The notes beneath the pieces were generated by a model that worked only from the letters and a program-made list of their open reading frames with translations, searched no databases and was not told where the DNA came from. A DNA stretch of 6,454 bases, taken from NCBI GenBank assembly GCA_016282655.1, contig JAEELK010000208.1, positions 1 through 6,454 on the forward strand. Reading direction: 5' to 3'. Shown here one piece after another: positions 1 to 5,674 of the stretch. Position numbers and translations under genes: made by a program. Within the stretch, counting starts at the first letter, position 1. The number at the start of each line of letters is the position of its first letter. Origin of the DNA: Bacillota bacterium (GTDB taxonomy: Bacteria; Bacillota; Clostridia; Peptostreptococcales; Anaerovoracaceae).

Positions 1-946
1 GCAGGGCGAGGAGCAGGTTCTCTTCGTCGAAGCCGGTGGCGGAGACGAAGGCGTCCATCTCGTCGATGTTCTCGTCTTCCAGGAGGCTGGGGTCCGTGGC
101 GTCGCCGTGGAGCACCAGCACGTTCTCAAGGTTCTCGGAGAGATAGGCGCAGCGGCGCCGGTCCGTCTCGATGAGCTTTACGGAGACGCCGGCGTCAGCC
201 AGCTGCTTGGAGAGGAAGTAGCCGGTCTTCCCGCCGCCCGCGATCATGACGTGGCGGATCTCCCGCCGTTCTTTTCCGCCGCGGTGCACCCGTTCGTGCA
301 GCGAGGAGACCGTGTCCTTCAGACCGATGACGAAGAGCTGGTCGTTTTCCTGAAAGATCGTGCTGCCGTTGGGGATGCTGAGCTTCCCGTCGCGGTCCAT
401 GGCGAGGACCAGCATGCCGGGCAGGCTGCCGCTGGCCTCCATGAGGGATTTGCCCAGCAGCTCCGGCATGGCGGAGGCTTCGAACTCGATGATCCCGGTC
501 TGTTCCACCGGCAGATAGCCGTTGCTCAGCGTGTATTTCTCGATCAGGTATTTATAGATGGCGTTCGCCACGGCCAGATCCGGATTGATGATGTAGTCGA
601 TGCGGAAGGTCTTCTGCAGGAAGTCCAGCTGCCGCATGTGCTCCGGGTCGCGGATGCGCGCCACGGTGCTGGGGCAGCCGAGGGCCTTGGCGAGGGTGCA
701 GAGGACCAGGTTTTTTTCGTCGTCGTCCGTGGCGGCGATGAAATGATCGTAGTTCTGGATCTTCAGATCCCGCAGCACGGCGCTGTCCTTGGCGTTGGCG
801 GCCACGGAGAGCAGGTCCAGCTCCTGATCGACCTTTTCGAGCAGGCTCTGGTCCTTGTCGATGAGCGCCACGGAATGACCGCCGCCCAGCAGGGCTTCCG
901 TGAGGGCAAGCCCGAGCTTGCCGGCGCCGGCGATGGCAATGTGCAT
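1..946 (-). CDS. trkA: TrkA, potassium uptake regulatory subunit (partial, 3' end beyond left edge)
   Basis: Peripheral cytoplasmic subunit that binds NAD(H)/nucleotide and gates a TrkH/KtrB-type potassium channel. Translating the minus strand from the ATG at 946 gives 315 residues with no stop before the edge. It starts MHIAIAGAGKLG, a Rossmann strand with the GxGxxG loop at residues 7-12 and an acidic residue ending strand 2 (D30). The first RCK_N domain covers about 1-120 and includes an AATDDDEKN segment at 71-79. An RCK_C domain follows at about 140-220. A second Rossmann fold begins near 232 with GGGKTG at 237-242 and E260. Two RCK units indicate full-length TrkA (about 450 residues) rather than single-unit KtrA. 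The start is supported by a GGAGGGG ribosome site 7 bases upstream. It is transcribed divergently from the ylxM operon. The channel gene is not in the window and may lie to the left. Confidence 0.93.
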   Translation of the reverse strand, partial: MHIAIAGAGKLGLALTEALLGGGHSVALIDKDQSLLEKVDQELDLLSVAANAKDSAVLRDLKIQNYDHFIAATDDDEKNLVLCTLAKALGCPSTVARIRDPEHMRQLDFLQKTFRIDYIINPDLAVANAIYKYLIEKYTLSNGYLPVEQTGIIEFEASAMPELLGKSLMEASGSLPGMLVLAMDRDGKLSIPNGSTIFQENDQLFVIGLKDTVSSLHERVHRGGKERREIRHVMIAGGGKTGYFLSKQLADAGVSVKLIETDRRRCAYLSENLENVLVLHGDATDPSLLEDENIDEMDAFVSATGFDEENLLLAL

Positions 947-953
947 AGATGAT

Positions 954-960
954 CCCCTCC
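954..960 (-). promoter_or_regulatory. trkA ribosome binding site
   Basis: On the minus strand the sequence reads GGAGGGG, 7 bases before the ATG at 946. This fixes the start. An out-of-frame ATG at 962 overlaps this site and has no ribosome site of its own. The 5' end of the site (GGA) is also part of the right arm of the hairpin the palindrome could form in the trkA mRNA. Confidence 0.8.
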
Positions 961-971
961 ATAGATATGGA
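958..971. repeat. 14-bp palindrome in the trkA leader
   Basis: The arms TCCATA (958-963) and TATGGA (966-971) are perfect inverted repeats around a GA centre. The palindrome lies between the predicted trkA transcription start (near 979) and the start codon. In the trkA mRNA it could form a 5-bp stem with a 4-base loop that takes in the first three bases of the ribosome site. As DNA it could be an operator half-site pair. It is short enough to arise by chance, so a regulatory role is only inferred. Confidence 0.4.
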
Positions 972-985
972 TGATAATTTGTTTT

Positions 986-994
986 ATTTTACCA
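986..994 (-). promoter_or_regulatory. Probable trkA promoter, extended -10
   Basis: On the minus strand 994-986 reads TGGTAAAAT: a TAAAAT -10 hexamer (5 of 6 to consensus) with the TGn extension. No good -35 is seen 17 bases upstream (GCGCAT), as is usual for extended -10 promoters. Predicted start is near 979, giving a leader of about 33 bases in the AT-rich part of the intergenic region. Confidence 0.5.
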
Positions 995-1064
995 TAGATG
1001 CAGGGGAGATGCGCAGGATTTTTCGGCAGGGTGCAGCCTTGACTCCGCTGTAAAGAAAAAACGC

Positions 1065-1093
1065 TTGACAGAACTGCGCGCGCGTGCTATTCT
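1065..1093 (+). promoter_or_regulatory. Probable sigma-A promoter of the ylxM-ffh operon
   Basis: A perfect TTGACA -35 at 1065-1070, a 17-base spacer and a TATTCT -10 at 1088-1093 (4 of 6), with TG at 1085-1086 as an extended -10. This is the only strong promoter ahead of the rightward genes. The expected start near 1100 falls within the ylxM ribosome site AAGGTGAT (1098-1105), so the leader would be only about 11 bases. Confidence 0.65.
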
Positions 1094-1110
1094 GCACAAG
1101 GTGATTTGCT

Positions 1111-1476
1111 ATGTCCACAGAAAGCCCGGAAAAAACTGCAGAGATCAATCTTTTGTTCGATTTTTACGGTGAGCTCCTGCCGGAAAAGCAGCAGGCCGTC
1201 TTCCGGCTCCACCATCAGGAGGACCTGAGCCTGGCGGAGATCGCGGCGGACTGGGGCATCACGCGGCAGGGCGTCCACAGCTTCCTGCGGCGCGCGGAGC
1301 AGAGCCTCGGCGCGTTCGAAGAAAAGCTCGGGCTGGCGGGCCGTTTCCTGCGGATGGAGCAGCAGAAGAAAGAGGCGCTCGCGGCGCTGGAGACCCTCGC
1401 GCGGAGCAGGGCCTCGGACGCGGCGCTTTCGGCGGCGCTGGAGCAGATCCGGCAGCGCATCGAAGATTGGGAGTAG
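1111..1476 (+). CDS. ylxM: YlxM/p13-family helix-turn-helix protein
   Basis: 121 residues, the usual size for the UPF0122 (YlxM) family, which is encoded next to ffh and linked to the signal recognition particle pathway. The N-terminal LLFDFYGELLPEKQQAVF (14-31) is the family signature. It is followed by a sigma-70 region-4-like helix-turn-helix at about 39-66, with SLAEIAADWGITRQGV at 40-55. The C-terminal third is a charged, Ala/Glu/Arg-rich helix. The ATG has AAGGTGAT 5 bases upstream. The gene ends 3 bases before ffh, and its last codons hold the ffh ribosome site (GGGAG at 1470-1474), so the two are probably translated together. In Bacillus the order is ftsY-ylxM-ffh; here the upstream neighbour is divergent trkA and ftsY is absent from the window. 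Biochemical function is poorly known for the family; DNA or RNA binding is inferred from the fold. Confidence 0.9.
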   Translation: MSTESPEKTAEINLLFDFYGELLPEKQQAVFRLHHQEDLSLAEIAADWGITRQGVHSFLRRAEQSLGAFEEKLGLAGRFLRMEQQKKEALAALETLARSRASDAALSAALEQIRQRIEDWE

Positions 1477-1479
1477 ACC

Positions 1480-2823
1480 ATGGCATTTGAAGGCCTTTCC
1501 GATAAACTGCAAAACGTATTCAAGAAGCTGCGCGGCAAGGGCGTGCTCACGGAGGCGGACATCAACGAAGCCATGCGTGAGGTCAAGCTGGCCCTGCTGG
1601 AGGCGGACGTCAACTTCAAGGTCGTGAAAGACTTCGTGGCCAGGGTCAAGGAAAAGGCCATGGGCGAGGAAGTCCTGGCCAGCCTCACGCCTTCCCAGCA
1701 GGTCATCAAGATCGTCAACGACGAGCTGATCGAGCTCATGGGCGGCAGCAACAGCAAGCTCACGTATTCTCCCAGCGGCTTCACCACCATCCTCATGGTG
1801 GGTCTGCAGGGCACCGGCAAGACGACCACCTGCGGCAAGCTGGCGGTCTGGCTGCGGAAGAACGGCAAGCAGCCCCTCATGGCAGCCTGCGACATCTACC
1901 GTCCCGCCGCCATCGATCAGCTGGAGATCGTCGGGCGCTCCATCGACGTTCCGGTCTATGCGGACAGAAACTCCAAAAACGCGCCGGAGATCGCGCTGGC
2001 GGCCAAGGCGGAAGCCATGCGTCTGGGCTGCAACGTCCTGCTGGTGGACACCGCGGGCCGTCTGCAGATCGACGAGGCGCTCATGGACGAGCTGGCAGAG
2101 CTGAAGCGCCAGCTGAAGCCGCACGAGATCCTGCTCGTGGTGGACGCCATGACCGGCCAGGACGCCGTCAACGTCGCCACCGGCTTCGACGAGAAGCTCG
2201 GCGTGGACGGCATCATCATGACCAAGCTGGACGGCGACACCCGCGGCGGCGCGGCGCTCTCGGCCAAGGCGGTCACGGGCAAGCCCATCAAGTTCGTGGG
2301 CATGGGCGAAAAGATGGACGCGCTGGAGCCCTTTCATCCGGAGCGCATGGCATCCCGCATCCTCGGCATGGGCGACATGCTCAGCCTCATCGAAAAGGCG
2401 CAGGAGAGCTACGACGACGAAAAGGCCGCGGAGCTGGAGCGCAAGATGCGCAAGAACCAGTTCACGCTGGAGGACTTCCTGGAGCAGTTCGGACAGATCC
2501 GCAAGATGGGCGGCCTCGGCAAGATGCTGGACCTGATGCCCGGCCTCAGCAGCAAGCAGAAGCAGGAGGTGGACCTGGACCAGAGCGAGAAGGAGTTCCG
2601 CCGCATGGAAGCCATCATCCTCTCCATGACCCCGGAGGAGCGCAGAGATCCTTCCATCCTGAACGCCAGCCGCAGAAAGCGCATCGCCCAGGGATGCGGT
2701 CTGCCGGTCAGCCAGATCAACAGCCTGATCAAACGCTACGACGAAGCGAAGAAGATCATGAAGCAGTATGCCCGCCCCGGCAAGAAGGGCAAGCGAGCGA
2801 TGTTCAAGGGCTTTGGCCTTTAA
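1480..2823 (+). CDS. ffh: Signal recognition particle protein Ffh (SRP54)
   Basis: GTPase that binds 4.5S/scRNA and hydrophobic signal sequences on nascent chains and delivers ribosomes to the membrane through FtsY. The 447 residues match the usual bacterial length. Domains in order are the N domain (1 to about 88), the G domain (about 100-295) and the M domain (about 325-435). Visible GTPase motifs are the P-loop GLQGTGKTTT (108-117), CDIYRPAA (137-144), DTAGR (190-194), TKLDGDTRGG (248-257) and GMGEKMDALEPF (274-285). The RNA-binding helix-turn-helix of the M domain shows SRRKRIAQGCG (397-407). Methionines of the signal-binding groove are spread over 323-383. The tail is basic (PGKKGKRAMFKGFGL). 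The ATG follows ylxM by 3 bases, with the ribosome site inside the end of ylxM. All motifs are intact, so it appears fully functional. Confidence 0.98.
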   Translation: MAFEGLSDKLQNVFKKLRGKGVLTEADINEAMREVKLALLEADVNFKVVKDFVARVKEKAMGEEVLASLTPSQQVIKIVNDELIELMGGSNSKLTYSPSGFTTILMVGLQGTGKTTTCGKLAVWLRKNGKQPLMAACDIYRPAAIDQLEIVGRSIDVPVYADRNSKNAPEIALAAKAEAMRLGCNVLLVDTAGRLQIDEALMDELAELKRQLKPHEILLVVDAMTGQDAVNVATGFDEKLGVDGIIMTKLDGDTRGGAALSAKAVTGKPIKFVGMGEKMDALEPFHPERMASRILGMGDMLSLIEKAQESYDDEKAAELERKMRKNQFTLEDFLEQFGQIRKMGGLGKMLDLMPGLSSKQKQEVDLDQSEKEFRRMEAIILSMTPEERRDPSILNASRRKRIAQGCGLPVSQINSLIKRYDEAKKIMKQYARPGKKGKRAMFKGFGL

Positions 2824-2829
2824 CATATC

Positions 2830-2859
2830 ATTACAGACCCCATCAAATAAAAATTTAAT
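2830..2859 (+). promoter_or_regulatory. Possible internal promoter before rpsP
   Basis: The 57-base ffh-rpsP gap is the largest in the operon and is much more AT-rich than its surroundings. It has ATTACA at 2830-2835 (4 of 6 to -35), an 18-base spacer and TTTAAT at 2854-2859 (5 of 6 to -10). No terminator-like hairpin is seen in the gap. The predicted start, near 2866, would sit at the edge of the rpsP ribosome site TGGAGGA (2866-2872), which makes the leader very short and lowers confidence. Confidence 0.35.
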
Positions 2860-2880
2860 AGCAAATGGAGGACAAAAACA

Positions 2881-3180
2881 ATGGCAGTAAAGATCAGATT
2901 GAAGAGAATGGGCGCCAAGAAGAAGCCTTTCTACAGAGTGGTCGTGGCGGATTCCCGCAGCCCCAGAGACGGCAGATTCATCGAGGAGCTCGGCTACTAT
3001 GATCCCCTGAAGGATCCCGCGGAGATCAAGATCGACGCCGAGAAGGCCCAGAAGTGGCTCGCCAACGGCGCTCAGCCCACCGACACCGTCCGCGCCCTGC
3101 TCAAGAGAGCCGGCATCGAGAAGGCGGCCAAGGCGGCCAAGGCCGAAGAAGCGCCCGCGGCAGAGAGCGTCGAAGCATAA
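2881..3180 (+). CDS. rpsP: 30S ribosomal protein bS16
   Basis: Small-subunit protein needed for early 30S assembly on 16S rRNA. The 99 residues begin [20 protein letters not shown], followed by [20 protein letters not shown] (23-42) and a [22 protein letters not shown] region, all typical of bS16. The family core is about 80-90 residues; the extra Ala/Glu/Lys-rich tail from about 80 onward is a common variable extension. A strong ribosome site TGGAGGA lies 8 bases upstream. Codon use differs from its neighbours: six of eight Arg codons are AGA, whereas ffh mostly uses CGC. This fits high expression. It stands in the usual rpsP-khpA-rimM-trmD order. Confidence 0.98.
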   Translation: MAVKIRLKRMGAKKKPFYRVVVADSRSPRDGRFIEELGYYDPLKDPAEIKIDAEKAQKWLANGAQPTDTVRALLKRAGIEKAAKAAKAEEAPAAESVEA

Positions 3181-3184
3181 GGAC

Positions 3185-3190
3185 GGGTGG
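3185..3190 (+). promoter_or_regulatory. khpA ribosome binding site that decides the start
   Basis: GGGTGG lies 5 bases before the ATG at 3196. An in-frame GTG at 3187 would add three residues (MDT), but this motif overlaps it. The only site ahead of the GTG (AAGGA, 3179-3183) is just 3 bases away. Homologues as I recall them start M-x-E-L-V-E, which also favours 3196. Confidence 0.6.
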
Positions 3191-3195
3191 ACACG

Positions 3196-3429
3196 ATGGT
3201 GGAATTGGTGGAGATCATCGCCAAGGCACTGGTCGAGCACCCTGAAGAGGTCACGGTCACGGAAACGGCCGCGGAGGGAGAAACGGTCATCGAACTGAAA
3301 GTCGCTCCCTCGGACATGGGCAAGGTCATCGGCAAGCAGGGCCGCATCGCCAAAGCGCTGCGCACCGTAGTCAAGGCCGCTGCCACGAAAAACGACCAGA
3401 AGGTCTCTGTCGAGATCGTACAGGAATGA
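3196..3429 (+). CDS. khpA: KhpA-family KH-domain RNA-binding protein (YlqC)
   Basis: A 77-residue single KH-domain protein. Its GKQG loop at 46-49, within KVIGKQGRIAKALRTVV, is the GxxG motif that contacts single-stranded RNA. The N-terminal MVELVEIIAKALVEHPEEV is characteristic of the KhpA/YlqC family. In Gram-positive bacteria KhpA pairs with KhpB (EloR/Jag), binds many RNAs and affects cell elongation and division; that role is known for the family and inferred here. It lies in its usual place between rpsP and rimM, 15 bases after rpsP. Its stop overlaps the rimM start in an ATGA tetranucleotide. I chose the ATG at 3196 over the GTG at 3187 (80 residues) because of ribosome-site spacing and family N-termini. 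Confidence 0.93.
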   Translation: MVELVEIIAKALVEHPEEVTVTETAAEGETVIELKVAPSDMGKVIGKQGRIAKALRTVVKAAATKNDQKVSVEIVQE

Positions 3430-3929
3430 GAGAACTGAGATTAGGGGCAGTCACCTCCGCGGTCGGCCTTCGGGGCGAGCTGCGGGTCTACCCCTATACA
3501 GACTATAAGGAAAAATTCGAAGAGATCCCTCACGTGCTGCTGAACGGGGAGAAGCGCCTGATCCAGAAGGTCCGCTATCACAAGAACATGGTGATCCTGA
3601 AGCTGGAAGGCGTGGAGGACCGCAGCGCGGCGGAGGCGTGCAAAGGCATGCTTCTGACGCTGCCGCTGGAGGAGATGCCGCCCCTGCCCGAAGACAGCTA
3701 TTACGTCTTCGACCTGAAGGGCTGCCGCGTCCTGGAGGCGGGCAGCGGCAGGGAGCTCGGCGTGCTCGCGGACGTGACCCTCGGCGCCGCGCAGGATCTC
3801 TACGAGGTGGAGCGGCCGAACGGAAAGCGCTTTCTGGTCCCGGCGGTCCGGGAATTCGTGAAGGACGTGGATCTGGAAGCGAAGACCGTCAGCCTGCAGC
3901 TGATCGAGGGCATGATGGATGAAGATTAA
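3426..3929 (+). CDS. rimM: Ribosome maturation factor RimM
   Basis: Binds uS19 and helps mature the head of the 30S subunit, including 16S rRNA processing. The 167 residues match the family. The N-terminal beta-barrel (about 4-83) carries the signature LGAVTSAVGLRGELRVYPYT (6-25). The C-terminal PRC-barrel (about 91-162) starts at SYYVFDLKGCRV and ends near FLVPAVREFVKDVDLEAKTV. The start overlaps the khpA stop by 4 bases (ATGA), and no well-spaced ribosome site is seen, so translation probably depends on coupling to khpA. Its last 11 bases overlap trmD. rimM and trmD adjacency is widespread and couples 30S maturation to tRNA modification genes. Confidence 0.96.
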   Translation: MRELRLGAVTSAVGLRGELRVYPYTDYKEKFEEIPHVLLNGEKRLIQKVRYHKNMVILKLEGVEDRSAAEACKGMLLTLPLEEMPPLPEDSYYVFDLKGCRVLEAGSGRELGVLADVTLGAAQDLYEVERPNGKRFLVPAVREFVKDVDLEAKTVSLQLIEGMMDED

Positions 3930-4713
3930 GGTGCTCAGCCTCTTTCCGGAGATGTTCGCGCCCGTGCGGGAGATGAGCATCCTCGGGCGGGCCTGCCAGA
4001 AGGGCCTGCTCGAGATCCGGACCATCGACATCCGGGACTATACCCTGGACAAACATAAAAAGACCGACGATACCCCCTTTGGCGGCGGTGCCGGCATGGT
4101 GATGGCCCCGGAGCCGGTGTTCCGCGCCCTGGAGGCGGCGGAGGCCGGAAAGGGGCGTATCTTTTATATGTCCCCGCGCGGCCGCATGCTGGACGAAGCG
4201 CTGCTGCGGGAGATCGCGGCGCTGGACGAGTGGACGCTGGTCTGCGGCCACTACGAAGGGCTGGATCAGCGGGCCATCGAGCGCTGGGGCATGGAGGAGA
4301 TCTCCATCGGAGACTACATCCTGACCGGCGGCGAGCTCCCGGCCATGGTGCTGATCGACGCCGCGGCGCGTTTCCTGCCGGGCGTGCTCGGCTCGGAGGA
4401 ATCCAACCTGGAGGAGTCCGTCTATTCCGGCCTGCTGGAATACCCGCAGTATACGAAGCCCCGCAGCTTCCGGGAGGATGAGGTGCCGGAGGTGCTCCTT
4501 TCCGGAGATCACCGGAAGATCCGCCTCTGGCGGCTGGAGCAGTCGCTGCGACTGACGGCGGAGCGGCGGCCGGATCTCTTCGAGCGCTACCTGCGGGAGC
4601 ACGGCACGCCGCCGGACAAAGAAGAACGGCGCCTGATCGGCGAGATCGCGCGCGAGCACGGCTATCCCGTGGAGGAAGAGCCGCCGAAGCGCCGCCGGCG
4701 CAAGGCGGACTGA
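3919..4713 (+). CDS. trmD: tRNA (guanine37-N1)-methyltransferase TrmD
   Basis: SPOUT-class enzyme that uses S-adenosylmethionine to methylate G37 next to the anticodon, preventing +1 frameshifts. It acts as a dimer with a deep trefoil knot. The 264 residues contain DDTPFGGGAGMVM (50-62), MSPRGRMLD (84-92), LVCGHYEGLDQR (107-118) and ISIGDYILTGGELPAMVLID (128-147), the cofactor-binding knot. EYPQYTKPRSF (174-184) and VLLSGDHRKIRLWR (192-205) follow. The end is a short basic tail (PPKRRRRKAD) after the conserved C-terminal domain. The ATG lies 8 bases after a GAGGG site within the end of rimM and overlaps that gene by 11 bases. In most bacteria rplS follows trmD; here an HlyD-like gene does. 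Confidence 0.98.
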   Translation: MKIKVLSLFPEMFAPVREMSILGRACQKGLLEIRTIDIRDYTLDKHKKTDDTPFGGGAGMVMAPEPVFRALEAAEAGKGRIFYMSPRGRMLDEALLREIAALDEWTLVCGHYEGLDQRAIERWGMEEISIGDYILTGGELPAMVLIDAAARFLPGVLGSEESNLEESVYSGLLEYPQYTKPRSFREDEVPEVLLSGDHRKIRLWRLEQSLRLTAERRPDLFERYLREHGTPPDKEERRLIGEIAREHGYPVEEEPPKRRRRKAD

Positions 4714-4726
4714 GAAGGAGAACACG

Positions 4727-5674
4727 ATGGCAAAAGAACGCAAGCACAGAGGCATGCCGCTCGTCGTCCTCCTTTTTCTCATTGTTTTCGCGGCGCTTTG
4801 CATCATCATCTACGTGCGCCCCGTGGTGCAGGACGTGCTGACGAAGACCGAAGTGATCAGCTACGGCAGCATGCAGATCACGGACGAAGTCGAATGCTAT
4901 TTCGTCCGCGACGAAACGGTGGTCTACGCCGGCGAGAGCGGCACCCCGCAGTATTATTTCGAACAGGGCGAACGCGTGCGGAAGGGAAGCCGCATCATGG
5001 ACATCGTGCCGGGCGGCGGCTCCTATACCGCGGCTTCGAGCGGCTGCCTGCTGAGCTACTACGGCGACGGCCTGGAGGCGCAGTTCTCGCCGGCCAATCT
5101 GGACACGCTGCAGCCCCTGCCGGAAGACGCGGAAGGACAGGAAGCGCAGCCGGAGATGGAGGACTACCGCCGCGGCAGCGTCGCGCAGGGCGACGCGGTC
5201 TATAAGCTGGTGCGCGCGGACGTCTGGTACGCCGTGGCCTGGGTGGACGCCCAGGACATCACGAAATACAACAAGGGCGCCGGCATCACGCTGCAGCTTC
5301 CGCACGGCAGCGTCAAGGGGAGCATCTACGACATCCAGAGCGCGGCGGAAGGCTGGAAGATCATCCTGAAGTTCACGCGCACGGACCCGGAGAACTACAT
5401 GCTGCGCCGCGCGGCGGCCACCGTGGTCACAGCGGACCACAGCGGCCTCATGGTCCGCAACATCAGCATCACGGCGCAGGACGGACAGGCCGGCGTCTTC
5501 GTGAAGCAGATCAGCGGCGAATTCAGCTTCACGCCCGTCAAGGTCATCTACAGCGACGGCGAGTACTCGCTGGTGGAAGCTTCATACTATGATCAGAAAA
5601 CGGAGGAGGGCAGCGAACGGATCTATACCGTCGACGCGTACGACGAGATCCTGACGGATGCCAGACAGCAATGA
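4727..5674 (+). CDS. HlyD-like membrane-anchored protein, hairpin-less, role unknown
   Basis: 315 residues with a basic N-terminus and one membrane segment at about 10-31, giving a predicted N-in topology with the rest outside the membrane. About 60-115 resembles the two halves of a lipoyl/barrel-sandwich domain: GTPQYYFEQGERVRKGSRIM (72-91), then YTAASSGCLLSYYGDGLEAQ (100-119). An acidic linker follows (about 131-147). Next comes a likely beta-barrel from about 150 (SVAQGDAVYKLV, ADVWYAVAWVD), and GVFVKQISGEFSFTPVKVIY (256-275) as in adaptor C-terminal parts. The long coiled-coil hairpin of true membrane fusion proteins is missing, and no ABC, RND or MFS partner is nearby. A strong AAGGAG site precedes the ATG. 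It starts 13 bases after trmD, and its stop overlaps ylmE (ATGA). I recall similar proteins annotated as HlyD-family adaptors beside yggS-sepF in Clostridia. A role in division or the envelope is inference from position only. Confidence 0.78.
   Translation: MAKERKHRGMPLVVLLFLIVFAALCIIIYVRPVVQDVLTKTEVISYGSMQITDEVECYFVRDETVVYAGESGTPQYYFEQGERVRKGSRIMDIVPGGGSYTAASSGCLLSYYGDGLEAQFSPANLDTLQPLPEDAEGQEAQPEMEDYRRGSVAQGDAVYKLVRADVWYAVAWVDAQDITKYNKGAGITLQLPHGSVKGSIYDIQSAAEGWKIILKFTRTDPENYMLRRAAATVVTADHSGLMVRNISITAQDGQAGVFVKQISGEFSFTPVKVIYSDGEYSLVEASYYDQKTEEGSERIYTVDAYDEILTDARQQ

Larger units (their letters stand above)
944..999. repeat. Three direct copies of CATAGAT around the trkA start and promoter
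   Basis: CATAGAT occurs at 944-950 (overlapping the trkA start codon), 960-966 (inside the palindrome) and 993-999 (touching the extended -10 TG of the trkA promoter). The last two copies extend to CCATAGAT and lie 33 bases apart, about three helical turns; the first two are 16 apart. This could be a protein-binding array that controls trkA, but no known regulator is identified. Confidence 0.35.

Noticed and set aside
107..952. 281-residue plus-strand open frame opposite trkA
   Set aside because: The minus strand encodes an unmistakable TrkA with two Rossmann motifs; the plus-strand translation is a composition shadow.
552..962. 136-residue minus-strand frame starting 16 bases before trkA
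   Set aside because: It is out of frame with trkA and its ATG lies upstream of and overlapping the trkA ribosome site. The translation is basic low-complexity sequence with no family resemblance.
1039..1044. Second -35-like TTGACT upstream of ylxM
   Set aside because: No -10-like hexamer occurs at 16-18 bases downstream; the TTGACA at 1065 has a properly spaced partner.
2824..2880. Possible terminator or riboswitch in the ffh-rpsP gap
   Set aside because: I see no GC-rich hairpin followed by a T-run, and 57 bases is too short for known leader riboswitches; it reads as an AT-rich spacer with a ribosome site and perhaps a promoter.
1087..3240. 717-residue open frame on the minus strand, antisense to ylxM, ffh and rpsP
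   Set aside because: It lies opposite three certain genes and shows Leu/His/Asp/Arg-rich low-complexity sequence with no recognisable domain. Long antisense frames are expected where third positions are mostly G or C.
3935..5440. 501-residue open frame on the minus strand, opposite rimM, trmD and the HlyD-like gene
   Set aside because: Arg/Ala/Pro/His-rich composition with no motif and no ribosome site; the plus-strand genes fully explain the region.
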